The notes: a model not told the origin generated them from the letters alone. A stretch of DNA of 64,000 nt from Lachnospira rogosae (GCF_040096455.1 NZ_JBBMER010000004.1:186001-250000); one strand, 5' to 3'. Shown: positions 26,934 to 36,748, numbered from the stretch's first letter. Made by a program: numbers and translations.

Positions 26934-27539
26934 ATGTATAATATATTTGATATTACATTTAGGGAAATGAATGTTAACCAGTTAGCGGTATGGTTTTTTA
27001 TATATAGTTTTTTTGGCTGGGCTATGGAATGTATAGTCATAAGAAAACAGCTTGGATATTGGGAGAACAGGGGTTTTGCCAAGCTTCCGTTCTGCGTTAT
27101 ATATGGCTTTGGCGTGTTTATAGCATTTCATATATTTGCACCAATTGAGGGTAATTACCCTGCTTTATACGTTGCTGGTGCTATATGTGCGACAATATTT
27201 GAGTATATGACAGCAAGACTTATGCAGAAGCTTTTTGGTGAAGTATGGTGGAATTACGACCATCTAAGATTTAATTATAAAGGAATAATATGCCTTCAAA
27301 GCACTCTTGGCTGGGGGTTATTAGCAGTTCTTATATTTAGTGTATTCAATAAAATGGTAGAACGTGTTGTATTCAGTATGGATATGAGGGTAACTACAGT
27401 GTTATCAATTGTGCTTGTTATATCATATGTTGTGGATTTCTCTTACCATTTTACTAAGAGAATTGCTAATAAGAAAATGGAAAGTGTAGTTGCACAGGCT
27501 TCAAGTGCTGGCAGCCTTCAGAGGTTTTTTCATAGATAA
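26934..27539 (+). CDS. Multi-pass membrane protein, CmpB-like putative ABC transporter family
   Basis: About 201 residues with roughly five transmembrane helices. The opening WFFIYSFFGWAMECI, followed by GFAKLPFCVIYGFG and LFGEVWWNYDHLRFNYKGIICLQSTLGWG, matches the family annotated as putative ABC transporter type IV (CmpB). Despite the name no ATPase partner is nearby and transport has not been shown. The start is uncertain: ATG 26934 directly follows the pgsA stop; in-frame ATGs at 26904 and 26967 are alternatives. Confidence 0.75.
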   Translation: MYNIFDITFREMNVNQLAVWFFIYSFFGWAMECIVIRKQLGYWENRGFAKLPFCVIYGFGVFIAFHIFAPIEGNYPALYVAGAICATIFEYMTARLMQKLFGEVWWNYDHLRFNYKGIICLQSTLGWGLLAVLIFSVFNKMVERVVFSMDMRVTTVLSIVLVISYVVDFSYHFTKRIANKKMESVVAQASSAGSLQRFFHR

Positions 27540-27554
27540 TCAGCGGGGTGGACA

Positions 27555-29363
27555 ATGTTAGAAAGTCTTAAGAATAATGTCAGGCTGCTTCGCAGGAGCA
27601 AACGACACGTAATTCTGTTTGAACTGACATATAAGTTACTGGCAGTAGCAGTTATATATCCTATATTAACTGCCGCCATTAATCTTTGTATGAAGGTTGC
27701 AGGAATCAGATATTTAACAAATGAATATATTGTAAAGGCACTGACAAACCCTGTTGTTATTATAGCTTTGTTTACAGGCATTATACTGTTTGTCGGTTAC
27801 TGCATTTACGAGATGGCATATTTGGCTGTGTGCTTTGAAACTAAGAGAAAAGGTAATAACGCATCTATAATTGATAATATATATAATGCGTACCTGCGTC
27901 TTAAAAATTTAATCCGAATTCAAAGCATACCGCTTTTTTTATTTTTCTTTATTTCGATTATATTTATAAATGTTACAATTGTCGCTAATCTTATATATTC
28001 AGATACATTGAGCAATCTTATCGGAAGTACGATGAGAAGAAACAGGTATATGATATATATGCTTGTGGCAATAGTTATGGTTCTTATATATTATTATGTT
28101 ATAAGAGGCATTTTCTCATTTAATATATATATGATGGAGGGGAAGAATTTCAGACAGTCATATAAGAAAAGCTCACAGATTGTAAGAAATAACAGATTAA
28201 GGGTAATTATGTCTGTTATTGTATATAATCTTGCAATATTTGCAGCTATAGCAGTGTTCTATACAGTTATTTCGCTTATACTTATAGGCGGTGTTAAGCT
28301 GTTGGATATGGCTTATCTTGGAAGTGCGGTATATTTATCAGTTCTTAGGGAATTGAGGGCCGGTGTGAAGATTTTTCTTGTGTTTATATCAATACCTTGT
28401 TCATTCTCAATGATTTCATATATGTATTATAAATATTCCGATCTGGATGATATTGAATTTGAATTCGTGGATATTGACGAAGGTTCAGCAAGGGTCAACA
28501 GGATAATATATGCAGTTGTGCTGGCATTATCCATAGTGCTTGATGTTATATATATAATTGGGTCATTTAATAATAATCCGTTTGAGAGAGTGGCTATATT
28601 CCACAATACGGATATAACTGCCCACAGAGGTGCTTCAGTAGATGCACCTGAGAATACTCTTGCGGCATTCAGTAAGGCGATTGAAGATATGGCTGATGTT
28701 ATAGAGTTAGATGTCCAGATGACCCAAGACGGCTATATTGTTGTTATGCATGATACATCAGCATACAGGACTACAGGTGTTCTAAAGAATATTACGGAGT
28801 TTACTTTAAGAGAAGTTAAAAGACTTGATGCCGGGTATTGGTATTCAGAGGAGTACAAGGGCGAGAAAGTTCCAACACTTGAAGAAGTATTGCAGCTTGC
28901 CAAAGGAAAGATTAAACTTAATATAGAGATTAAAACGGCGGATAACAGTGATGAGGTAGCAAAGAAGGTTGTAAAGCTTATACAGAAATATTCAATGCAG
29001 GATTCGTGCGTTATCACCTCATTTGATTATAGTGCATTGCAGGCTGTTAGGTCTTATGATGAGGACATAGAAGTCGGGTATATATTATCGGTGGCTTATG
29101 GAAAGTTCTATGAGATAGATGACGTGGATTTCTTTAGCGTCAATGCTTCGTTCCTTACTAAGAGAGTTGTTGATGCTATTCATAATTCAGGAAAGCAGGT
29201 ATATGCGTGGACTGTTAATAATGACGCTTCTATAAAGAATCTTACTAATAAAGGTGTTGATAATATAATAACTGACAAACCTGTAACGGCAAGAGAGGTT
29301 ATATATTCAAGAGATACAAGTGAGACATTGATTAATATGATAAAGTATGTATTTAACCAGTGA
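27555..29363 (+). CDS. Membrane-anchored glycerophosphodiester phosphodiesterase
   Basis: A 602-residue protein. The first ~350 residues are a membrane domain with about eight hydrophobic helices of the GDPD-associated type. The C-terminal 250 residues are the GDPD catalytic barrel: HRGASVDAPENTLAAF begins at His357, followed by ELDVQMTQDGYIVVMHD and LNIEIKT, giving the metal-binding and catalytic residues. It probably cleaves glycerophosphodiesters from lipids or teichoic acids. It follows the CmpB-like gene by 15 nt, with GGGGTGG as ribosome site, so it belongs to the pgsA transcript. Confidence 0.92.
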   Translation: MLESLKNNVRLLRRSKRHVILFELTYKLLAVAVIYPILTAAINLCMKVAGIRYLTNEYIVKALTNPVVIIALFTGIILFVGYCIYEMAYLAVCFETKRKGNNASIIDNIYNAYLRLKNLIRIQSIPLFLFFFISIIFINVTIVANLIYSDTLSNLIGSTMRRNRYMIYMLVAIVMVLIYYYVIRGIFSFNIYMMEGKNFRQSYKKSSQIVRNNRLRVIMSVIVYNLAIFAAIAVFYTVISLILIGGVKLLDMAYLGSAVYLSVLRELRAGVKIFLVFISIPCSFSMISYMYYKYSDLDDIEFEFVDIDEGSARVNRIIYAVVLALSIVLDVIYIIGSFNNNPFERVAIFHNTDITAHRGASVDAPENTLAAFSKAIEDMADVIELDVQMTQDGYIVVMHDTSAYRTTGVLKNITEFTLREVKRLDAGYWYSEEYKGEKVPTLEEVLQLAKGKIKLNIEIKTADNSDEVAKKVVKLIQKYSMQDSCVITSFDYSALQAVRSYDEDIEVGYILSVAYGKFYEIDDVDFFSVNASFLTKRVVDAIHNSGKQVYAWTVNNDASIKNLTNKGVDNIITDKPVTAREVIYSRDTSETLINMIKYVFNQ

Positions 29364-29412
29364 TTAGCTTGGTAACATATATGCGTAAATGTACGCGGAA
29401 ACGGGGGTCTAT

Positions 29413-31128
29413 ATGTTAAGAGGTATAGGTACATCTAAGGGAATTGGTATAGGAAAAGCACTTATTATCCATAAGTGTAAGAATGCTGTCAGCCGTGCTA
29501 AGATTAATGATACAGAAGCTGAGGTTGATAAGTTCAATGAGGCTGTGGAAAAGTTCATACAGGAAACTAATGAGCTTGTGGATAAGTTGTCACAGAAGCT
29601 TAATGGTGATGATAAGAATGCTCTTGTATTAAAAAATCAGGAATATCTTATAAGAGATCCTGAGTTTACCAGTGGTGTAATAAGTGCTATAACTAATGAC
29701 AAGCTTAATGCAGAAGCAGCGGTTGAAGATACATGTGAGATGTTAAAGAACATATTCTTAAGCTTTAACAATGATACGATGACACAGAGAGTAGCCGATA
29801 TTGAAGATATGAAACAGCGTCTTATAGCAATAATGCAGGGACAGAAGCATATTGATCTTACTAAGCTTTCTGATAATACTGTTATTATTGCCGATGAAAT
29901 CCATCCATCTATGACAGCTAATATGGATACAGAGCATATTGCCGGTATTATATCAGAGAAGGGTGGAGATACATCACACGCTTCAATTCTTGCAAGAGCA
30001 TTAGAAATCCCTGCTGTATTAAGTGTTAAGGATATATGCAGTAAAATAGCAGAGGGTGAGGAGGTTATAGTTGATGGAGCTTACGGCGAAGTATTCGTCA
30101 ATCCTACACCTATAACTCTTAAGATATATAATAAAAAGAAAAAAGCATATGATGAAAGAGTTAAGGAACTTAAGAAATATATAGATAAACAGACTGTTAC
30201 CAGGGATGGCAGAAAAGTAATGCTTGCTGCTAATATAGGCAATGCTGATGAGGCTGCTAAAGCTGTAAAGGCTGGAGCTGAGGGTATCGGACTTTTCAGG
30301 ACGGAATTCTTATTTATGAACAAGCAGGCACTCCCAACAGAGGAGGAGCAGTATAACGAATATAAGAAAGCGGCAGTTGTGCTTGATGGCAGACAGCTTA
30401 CGATAAGAACGCTTGATATTGGCGGAGATAAAGATATTCCTTATATGGGACTCACAAAGGAGTTAAATCCATTTCTTGGATACAGGGCCATAAGGTTCTG
30501 CCTTGACAGGGTAGACATATTTACAACCCAGTTAAGGGCTGTATTAAGGGCAAGTGCATATGGCAATATAAGAATTATGATTCCTATGATAACTTCTGTT
30601 ACAGAGGTGCAGGCAGTTAAGAAGATTATAAATGGTATATGCAGGGATCTGGACAAGAAAGACATTAAGTATGATAAGGACATAAAGATAGGTGTTATGA
30701 TAGAGACACCAGCCGCGGCAATAATGGCAGATGTACTGGCACATGAGGTTGATTTCTTCTCAATCGGTACGAATGATTTGACACAGTATACACTTGCTGT
30801 TGACAGAGGCAATGAGAATGTTGCTTATCTTTACTCTGCACTCAATCCAGCCGTTATACGAAGTATTAAACACATAATTGAGTGTGCACATAATGCAGGT
30901 ATAGAAGCAGGAATGTGCGGAGAAGCGGCGGCAGATGAAAGAATGATACCACTTCTTCTTAATTTTGGACTTGATGAGTTCTCTGTTACAGTGAGCAGGG
31001 TGCTTGAAACTAGAAAAGAGATAGCTTCGTGGAGCAGTAAGGAAGTAAAAGAGATAACAGAAAATGTTATGAATTATTCGGAAGAAAAGGAAGTATCTAA
31101 CTATCTTAGCGACTGCATAGCAAAATAA
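29413..31128 (+). CDS. ptsI: Phosphoenolpyruvate-protein phosphotransferase (PTS enzyme I)
   Basis: First enzyme of the sugar phosphotransferase system, passing phosphate from PEP to HPr. The product of 571 residues has the phosphorylated His189 in GGDTSHASILAR and the PEP-site Cys502 in GMCGEAA, the same numbers as in characterised EI proteins, which supports ATG 29413 over the in-frame ATG at 29389. The PEP-binding barrel carries GLFRTEFLFM and SIGTNDLTQYTLAVDR. No HPr or EII gene is in the window. Confidence 0.96.
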   Translation: MLRGIGTSKGIGIGKALIIHKCKNAVSRAKINDTEAEVDKFNEAVEKFIQETNELVDKLSQKLNGDDKNALVLKNQEYLIRDPEFTSGVISAITNDKLNAEAAVEDTCEMLKNIFLSFNNDTMTQRVADIEDMKQRLIAIMQGQKHIDLTKLSDNTVIIADEIHPSMTANMDTEHIAGIISEKGGDTSHASILARALEIPAVLSVKDICSKIAEGEEVIVDGAYGEVFVNPTPITLKIYNKKKKAYDERVKELKKYIDKQTVTRDGRKVMLAANIGNADEAAKAVKAGAEGIGLFRTEFLFMNKQALPTEEEQYNEYKKAAVVLDGRQLTIRTLDIGGDKDIPYMGLTKELNPFLGYRAIRFCLDRVDIFTTQLRAVLRASAYGNIRIMIPMITSVTEVQAVKKIINGICRDLDKKDIKYDKDIKIGVMIETPAAAIMADVLAHEVDFFSIGTNDLTQYTLAVDRGNENVAYLYSALNPAVIRSIKHIIECAHNAGIEAGMCGEAAADERMIPLLLNFGLDEFSVTVSRVLETRKEIASWSSKEVKEITENVMNYSEEKEVSNYLSDCIAK

Positions 31129-31213
31129 TAGATTATTATATAATAAATGCTTTGTGATGATTGATATGTTAAGACATCTGCTTCTGGCATAATAGAATTA
31201 ATTGGAGGAAAAT

Positions 31214-32455
31214 ATGGCATTATATGATACAGATGACGAGCAGGAAAAGGTTGTACTTGTCGGCGTAGAGTTAAATCCTCTTGACGACTGCGAGAAGTCG
31301 TTAGAGGAGTTAGCAGAGCTTGCTAAGACTGCCGGAGCGGTCACAGTAGGAAAGATGATACAGCCGCGTGACAGCTTCCACCCTGCAACATATATTGGTA
31401 AGGGTAAGCTTGAAGAATTAAGGCTTATGATAGATGAGCTTGGTGCAACAGGAATAATATGTGATGATGAGCTGTCTCCAGCACAGTTAAGAAATCTTGA
31501 AGATGTTCTTAATACTAAGATTATGGACAGAACAATGGTTATTCTTGATATATTTGCCGCAAGAGCTTCATCAAGTGAAGGTAAGATACAGGTTGAGATG
31601 GCACAGTTAAAATACAGGTCAACAAGACTTGCAGGACTTGGAACAGCACTCTCAAGACTTGGTGGTGGAATAGGAACAAGAGGACCGGGCGAGAAGAAGA
31701 TAGAAACAGACAGGCGAATAATAAGGGACAGGATTGCTCATTTGTCAGGTGAGTTAAAGGAGATTAAGAGCCACAGAGATGTGCAAAGACAGAACAGACA
31801 GGACAGTTCTACACCAGTAGCGGCTATAGTAGGTTATACTAATGCGGGTAAGTCAACACTTCTTAACAGGCTGACCGATGCAGGTGTATTATCTGAGGAC
31901 AAGCTGTTTGCAACACTTGATCCTACAACGAGGGCACTTACACTTCCTAACAAGGAAAAAGTGCTTATGACAGATACTGTTGGATTTATCAGAAAGCTTC
32001 CACATAATCTTATAGAGGCATTTAAGAGTACACTTGAGGAAGCGAAATATGCAGATATGATAATTCACGTTGTGGACTGCTCTAATGATGATTACGAAAG
32101 ACATATGGCAACAGTATATGAGACATTGAAGCAGTTAGATGTAGGTGATAAGCCGATAATTACACTTTTTAATAAATGTGATAAATACGGCGAACTTCCT
32201 ATACTCAAGGACAGCAAAGCTGATTATGTTGAGAATATTTCAGCCAGGACGGGTGTGGGAATAGATGAATTTCTGGAAGATGTGCAGGATATTATATTAA
32301 AGAGCAGAATTAGAATAGAAAGAGTATTTCCTTACAGCGATGCAGGCAAAATCCAACTTATAAGAGAATACGGACAGCTTGAAAGTGAGGAATACACACA
32401 GGAGGGCATAAGTGTCAAAGGATATGTGCCAGCCTGGGTAGGAGGCAAACTATGA
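31214..32455 (+). CDS. hflX: GTPase HflX
   Basis: Ribosome-associated GTPase that rescues stalled or heat-damaged ribosomes. The 413-residue chain has the HflX N-terminal domain (HPATYIGKGKLEEL, DDELSPAQLRNLE), the glycine-rich linker RLGGGIGTRGPGEKKIE, and a G domain with GYTNAGKST, DTVGFIRKLP and NKCDK. GGAGG before ATG 31214 sets the start; the in-frame TTG at 31202 overlaps that site. The stop overlaps the folA start by four bases (ATGA). Confidence 0.95.
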   Translation: MALYDTDDEQEKVVLVGVELNPLDDCEKSLEELAELAKTAGAVTVGKMIQPRDSFHPATYIGKGKLEELRLMIDELGATGIICDDELSPAQLRNLEDVLNTKIMDRTMVILDIFAARASSSEGKIQVEMAQLKYRSTRLAGLGTALSRLGGGIGTRGPGEKKIETDRRIIRDRIAHLSGELKEIKSHRDVQRQNRQDSSTPVAAIVGYTNAGKSTLLNRLTDAGVLSEDKLFATLDPTTRALTLPNKEKVLMTDTVGFIRKLPHNLIEAFKSTLEEAKYADMIIHVVDCSNDDYERHMATVYETLKQLDVGDKPIITLFNKCDKYGELPILKDSKADYVENISARTGVGIDEFLEDVQDIILKSRIRIERVFPYSDAGKIQLIREYGQLESEEYTQEGISVKGYVPAWVGGKL

Positions 32456-32964
32456 ATTTAATTGCACTTGTTGATAAAAAATGGGGAATAGCTAATAAAG
32501 GAAGAGAACTTGTTGATATTCCAGAGGATAAGAAGCTGTTCCGTGAAGAAACTTATGGAAAAGTTGTTATTATGGGAAGAAAGACATTAGAAGCACTTCC
32601 TAACCAGTCAGCACTTGTTGGAAGAAAGAATATTGTTCTTACAAGAAATAAAGATTATGAAGCTAAAGACGTATGTTTATGCCATAGTGTTGAAGATGTG
32701 CTTGAGAAGGTAAAAAATGTGGATAGTAAGGATGTATATGTCATCGGTGGTGGACAGATATACAAAGAATTCCTTCCATATTGTGATACAGCACATATTA
32801 CAAAGGTTGATTACTCTTACGAAGCAGATACTTATATAAGTGATTTTGATAAGCTTAAAGACTGGAGAATTACAGGACAGAGTGATGAACATACATATTT
32901 TGATATATGTTATGAGTTTGTAAGGTATGAAAGAAAGGGTAAGGCTGATGAAATGCCAGAATAA
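32452..32964 (+). CDS. folA: Dihydrofolate reductase
   Basis: NADPH-dependent reduction of dihydrofolate. The 170-residue protein starts MNLIALVDKKWGIANKG, with the conserved VIMGRKTLEALP (NADPH binding), and KDVYVIGGGQIYKEFLPYCD. The acidic residue in the substrate pocket is present in the DIPEDKKLF segment. It overlaps hflX by four bases and the following membrane-anchored protein gene by 17 bases, so the three are translationally linked. The target of trimethoprim-type drugs; nothing here suggests a resistance variant. Confidence 0.93.
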   Translation: MNLIALVDKKWGIANKGRELVDIPEDKKLFREETYGKVVIMGRKTLEALPNQSALVGRKNIVLTRNKDYEAKDVCLCHSVEDVLEKVKNVDSKDVYVIGGGQIYKEFLPYCDTAHITKVDYSYEADTYISDFDKLKDWRITGQSDEHTYFDICYEFVRYERKGKADEMPE

Positions 32965-33913
32965 AAAGAAAAATGTAAAGCGTGCTGTGGCTGGTATAAT
33001 ATTTCTTTCCGTAATAGCAATAATATTATCGGCATATGGCGTTACACAAATGTATGCTTCTCCAGAGAAAAAAGCTTTAAAAACGATGTTGAAATCTGGA
33101 GAACTTTTACAAAGCACAGTTGAAAAATATATAAACAACATAGATGTAAGTGCCAATAACTATACTGGAAAAATTAATATATCGGAGTTGATATATGATA
33201 ATGCTGATTATATGCAGGGTAAGAATAGTGCAGAATATACCATTACAGCTAATATCGATAATAATGGAATAAATGTAGTTATACCTGAATTGACTAATGA
33301 TACATTTTTAATATCTAAAGCTGATATATCAAGATATATTAATATAGATGCAGATCAGCTTAAGCCTGTTTTAAAAGCTGCATTAGCTGACTTTGTGAAG
33401 GGCTATGAAGTTATGGCAATGGATTGCGTGAATACAGTCAGCGAAACAGGAAAACACACTTATAATATTAATATAGATGAAACAGCTTTAGTTAATGGCT
33501 TTAATACATTTGTGGATGAATTATATAAAGATTCACAGGTTCTTCCATATATTTCGTTGTTAAATGTATATGGCATAAAAAAGGACAGTATTAAATCTGA
33601 ATTTGCCACGGAAGTAAAGGACTGCAATGTAGTGCTTGATATAGAGGCTGACAGGGATAATAACCTTGTAAAGGTGAGTGCTGTAGTATATTACAATCAA
33701 AACGCTGTCTGTAATATGGTTATTGATTTTGATGGACTGGATAATATGACGCTATATATTATGGCTGAATATTCACAGGCTGAATATGTGAATTCGGTAA
33801 TACAGATAGATATGCAAAGTGATAATGTAATAGGAGTGTCAGCCGATGCAGATATACATTTTATGAATCACAGTTTAAAGTTTAAGGCATCAGGAAATAT
33901 TAATATCCAATAA
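32948..33913 (+). CDS. Membrane-anchored extracytoplasmic protein of unknown function
   Basis: I do not recognise a named family. The 321-residue product has a basic N-terminus (KCQNKKKNVKR), one hydrophobic segment (AVAGIIFLSVIAIILSAYGV, ~12-31) acting as signal anchor, and a ~290-residue outside domain rich in Asp, Asn and Val with alternating beta strands. It overlaps the end of folA and starts at ATG 32948, preceded by AAGGGTAAGG. It lies just before an ECF sigma/anti-sigma pair, but a gap with its own promoter-like site separates them. Confidence 0.7.
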   Translation: MKCQNKKKNVKRAVAGIIFLSVIAIILSAYGVTQMYASPEKKALKTMLKSGELLQSTVEKYINNIDVSANNYTGKINISELIYDNADYMQGKNSAEYTITANIDNNGINVVIPELTNDTFLISKADISRYINIDADQLKPVLKAALADFVKGYEVMAMDCVNTVSETGKHTYNINIDETALVNGFNTFVDELYKDSQVLPYISLLNVYGIKKDSIKSEFATEVKDCNVVLDIEADRDNNLVKVSAVVYYNQNAVCNMVIDFDGLDNMTLYIMAEYSQAEYVNSVIQIDMQSDNVIGVSADADIHFMNHSLKFKASGNINIQ

Positions 33914-33942
33914 GTCTTTGCAAAATAATTATTTTACATTTC

Positions 33943-33970
33943 TGTAACCAATCCTGAAAAAAGCGTACTC
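33943..33970 (+). promoter_or_regulatory. Possible ECF-type promoter upstream of the sigma gene
   Basis: TGTAACC at 33943-33949 and CGTACTC at 33964-33970 resemble the -35 (TGAAAC) and -10 (CGTA) of extracytoplasmic-function sigma factors, with a 15-base spacer from TGTAAC to CGTA. Autoregulation by the sigma factor encoded 50 nt downstream is the obvious reading. Confidence 0.4.
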
Positions 33971-34018
33971 TATAAGTGAAAGCTTTCAAAAAGAAATAAT
34001 TAAGGACGATTTAATAAA

Positions 34019-34576
34019 GTGTGCAGCGAAGAAAAAATAATTGATTTAATAGCAAACAGAGATGAATCTGGAATGCGTGAATTAATGGAGCGGTATCAAA
34101 GACCATTAATGAAGCTTGCAATGAATATGCTTGACAGTGAGGAAGATGCGAGAGAATGTGTTAATGATACGTTTTATGAAGTATGGAAATCAGTTCCAGA
34201 TAACAGACCGCAATATTTGTTTGCATATTCAGCTACTATATGCAGACATATAATCTGCAAGAGAATAGACTATGACAATGCATTAAAAAGAAGCTCTAAT
34301 GTTATAGAACTTACAGCCGAGATGGAACAGTGTATCGGCAAGCCTGATAAAGCACTTGAGGGTGATGAACATATGGTAGGAGAATTGATTAATACATTTC
34401 TTAAAACATTGGATACTGATAAGAGAAATATATTTATCAAAAGATACTGGTATTCACAACCTGTTAAAGTTATATCAAAAGAACTTGGAAAGAGCGAAAG
34501 TTCAGTTAAGGTTGCACTGCACAGATTAAGGAAAGATTTAAAGAAGTTTTTGGAAAGTGAGGGCGTTTTGGTATGA
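34019..34576 (+). CDS. ECF-family RNA polymerase sigma factor
   Basis: A 185-residue sigma-70 family protein with region 2 (MRELMERYQRPLMKLAMNMLDSEEDARECVNDTFYEVWKSV, with the usual acidic DAxxxxxxTF pattern) and region 4 (FIKRYWYSQPVKVISKELGKSESSVKVALHRLRKDL) as a helix-turn-helix. No region 1 or 3, as expected for ECF factors. GTG at 34019 is the only plausible start, though AAGGA lies 12 bases away, which is long. It overlaps the anti-sigma gene by four bases (ATGA). Confidence 0.9.
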   Translation: MCSEEKIIDLIANRDESGMRELMERYQRPLMKLAMNMLDSEEDARECVNDTFYEVWKSVPDNRPQYLFAYSATICRHIICKRIDYDNALKRSSNVIELTAEMEQCIGKPDKALEGDEHMVGELINTFLKTLDTDKRNIFIKRYWYSQPVKVISKELGKSESSVKVALHRLRKDLKKFLESEGVLV

Positions 34577-35616
34577 ATGGTGAGAAATTATTTAAGTCAA
34601 TGAACAATATTAATCAGGAGTGGATTGAGCAGGCAAAGCCAGCTAATAAGCCTGTCATAATGAGAACCAGATCAAAAATATATAGAAATATAGCAGCAGC
34701 GGCAGCCGCAGTGATTGCAATCTCGGGATTAACTTACACTGGTGTATACGCGTACCAGAAGTATCTTGTCCCAAAGAGTAATGTCAATTTTGAATCTCAT
34801 ATAAGCGGGGATAGTTCGGTTAATGTCTATAATACAGGTAATGTTACATCTACAGAAGAATCTAATGTTGACGTGGAATGGGGAAAATATGTTGCTAATG
34901 GTGGAAGATTTTATATTGAACTGACTATAAAGTCAAAAGACGGAAGTCCGATTATACCTAATGATGATACCTTAAGTCCAATAATTGGTACATTTGATTT
35001 TGCAGATACTGTAATAAAAATAAGTGATGAAACAGACCAGTTCAAATCAACAGGTACATTATACCATCTTAATTATAATGGTATGTCAGATGATGGTTCA
35101 GAAATATATGCAGAATTAATATATGTTAATGCTGATTCAAGAGATATTGTTAATCATAACATTTCGATTGATGTTAAGGATCTTAAGTGTACGTACAGAA
35201 ATGGTGAAGATAATAAAACAAGAGAAACCAGAACCTTAGCAACAGGGGAGTGGTCTTTTGAAACAGTTCTTAAGAGTAGCAGCACAGGTGTGCTTAGTAC
35301 AACTCCTAATATATCGGTTACATCATCTTGTAATGCAGACCAGACTATCAATATAGATACACTTAAATGTGATGGATTCGTACTTGATATATATGGAACA
35401 GGAAATGCAGACTTTAAGTGGTTTGGCATGAGTGGTAAATATGCACCTGTAGTACATCTTAAAGATGGCACAGTTGTTAGTATTGACAACAAAACTTCTG
35501 ATTTAAGTGCCAAAGCAGGTATTATGCATATATCATTTGCATTAAAACAGGTTATCAGTGTTGATAATATTGCATCTATTGAGTGGCATGGTGTAACAAT
35601 ATATTCAGCAGAATAA
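34573..35616 (+). CDS. Putative membrane anti-sigma factor (DUF4179-like)
   Basis: A 347-residue single-pass membrane protein. The cytoplasmic N-terminal ~36 residues (MNGEKLFKSMNNINQEWIEQAKP) would hold the sigma factor; the helix AAAAAAVIAISGLTYTGVYAY lies at ~40-60; the outside part is beta-rich with N-terminal VEWGKYVANGGRFYIELTIKS typical of DUF4179 proteins. Overlap with the sigma gene supports the pairing. The signal sensed is unknown. A terminator follows. Confidence 0.8.
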   Translation: MNGEKLFKSMNNINQEWIEQAKPANKPVIMRTRSKIYRNIAAAAAAVIAISGLTYTGVYAYQKYLVPKSNVNFESHISGDSSVNVYNTGNVTSTEESNVDVEWGKYVANGGRFYIELTIKSKDGSPIIPNDDTLSPIIGTFDFADTVIKISDETDQFKSTGTLYHLNYNGMSDDGSEIYAELIYVNADSRDIVNHNISIDVKDLKCTYRNGEDNKTRETRTLATGEWSFETVLKSSSTGVLSTTPNISVTSSCNADQTINIDTLKCDGFVLDIYGTGNADFKWFGMSGKYAPVVHLKDGTVVSIDNKTSDLSAKAGIMHISFALKQVISVDNIASIEWHGVTIYSAE

Positions 35617-35666
35617 TAAACTATAATTAATAACTACAGCTCCTAAAATGTAAAATAACCTAAAAT

Positions 35667-35714
35667 AAACCCTTCAAAAGTAAGACACTGTTTCTGACTT
35701 TTGGAGGGTTTTAA
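35667..35714. terminator. Terminator between anti-sigma and amidase genes (convergent)
   Basis: AAACCCTTCAAAAGT (35667-35681) pairs with ACTTTTGGAGGGTTT (35697-35711) with one G-U. A+T tails on both sides allow use in both directions. Confidence 0.85.
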
Positions 35715-35740
35715 ATGTTTGTTAATTAAATAGCAATCTG

Positions 35741-36748
35741 TTATGAATATACAATGTATGTGCTGTAGCGGAATCTTCTTAAACGCTGTTCCATTTTAAT
35801 AGCATTTAAGAGAATACGGTAAGCACCGACCTGGACTTTATAATAGCCGTCCTCATATATTATAAATGCAGGAAATCCGTCCATTAAAAGTGAATTTAAC
35901 ATTCTGTCGGCATTATCCTTGTTGCGGTATGCGCCAACCTGTACACGGTAAAGTGCTTCATTTTCTGTGTCATAATCATTATTGTCACAAGGACATTGTG
36001 GCATAATATTTGAACTACTGACAGGGACAGAAAACACCTCGTTATCAGGTGGGATGGAATTAACCATAGCTGTGCTGTCAATTGAGGCAGAAGCAGCTCT
36101 GCCAGAGTTATTCATTTGGCCGTTGCTGCTATTATTGTTGTTACTATTGTTGCTGCTATTATTATTGTTGTCAGTGCGATTGCTTTTATTGGAAGTGGTA
36201 TTTCCGGGCCTGCCTGATGGTATGCTTTCTAATATTCCGTCTGCGATTGCTTGTGCAATGCTGTCGAATTCTTCATCAAATAGATAATTGTCTTTATCGT
36301 TGTTAATAAATCCAGCTTCAACAAGAACGGCTGGCATTTTGGTACGTTTAAGGACAACAAGGTTTTTGCGTTCGTCTACACCAAGATTTTTAAAGCCTGC
36401 ATCTTCAAGCTGGTTATTAATATTTCTTGCCACCTCAGCCTTTAAACCAGTATCGCTGTATACAAGGGTTTCAACGCCCGAATACTGGTTAGGATTTTCT
36501 GAGGAATTGCGGTGTATTGATACGAAAAGGTCGGCACCGGAATTATTCGCATCGGTTGCTTTCTTAAATGGAGTTTCGTATTCGTCAGTAGTTCTTGTGT
36601 AATATACATCTATGCCATTTTTTTTAAGTATGTCACCGACAGCTAAAGTAAGGTCGAGAGTGTCATCTTTTTCCTGTCTGCCCTTATATACAGCACCGGG
36701 GTCGCTTCCACCGTGTCCGGCATCAAGGGCGATTCTATAATCAGCCAT
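35741..36748 (-). CDS. N-acetylmuramoyl-L-alanine amidase with SPOR domain
   Basis: Zinc amidase that cleaves the peptide from peptidoglycan. The N-terminal ~175 residues form the amidase_3 fold: ALDAGHGGSDPG (His12), Glu27 region, SIHRN with the second histidine, and VEAGFINN with the catalytic glutamate. A long Asn/Ser linker (~182-215) leads to a C-terminal pair of SPOR-like repeats (YRVQVGAYRNKDNADRML; YYKVQVGAYRILLNA). There is no signal peptide: the protein starts MADYRIALDAGHGG. GGAGG lies upstream of the start on the minus strand. Confidence 0.9.
   Translation of the reverse strand: MADYRIALDAGHGGSDPGAVYKGRQEKDDTLDLTLAVGDILKKNGIDVYYTRTTDEYETPFKKATDANNSGADLFVSIHRNSSENPNQYSGVETLVYSDTGLKAEVARNINNQLEDAGFKNLGVDERKNLVVLKRTKMPAVLVEAGFINNDKDNYLFDEEFDSIAQAIADGILESIPSGRPGNTTSNKSNRTDNNNNSSNNSNNNNSSNGQMNNSGRAASASIDSTAMVNSIPPDNEVFSVPVSSSNIMPQCPCDNNDYDTENEALYRVQVGAYRNKDNADRMLNSLLMDGFPAFIIYEDGYYKVQVGAYRILLNAIKMEQRLRRFRYSTYIVYS

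Noticed and set aside
35982..36306. Leucine- and tyrosine/cysteine-rich frames on the plus strand
   Set aside because: They are antisense shadows of the Asn/Ser-rich linker of the minus-strand amidase; the low-complexity codons explain them.
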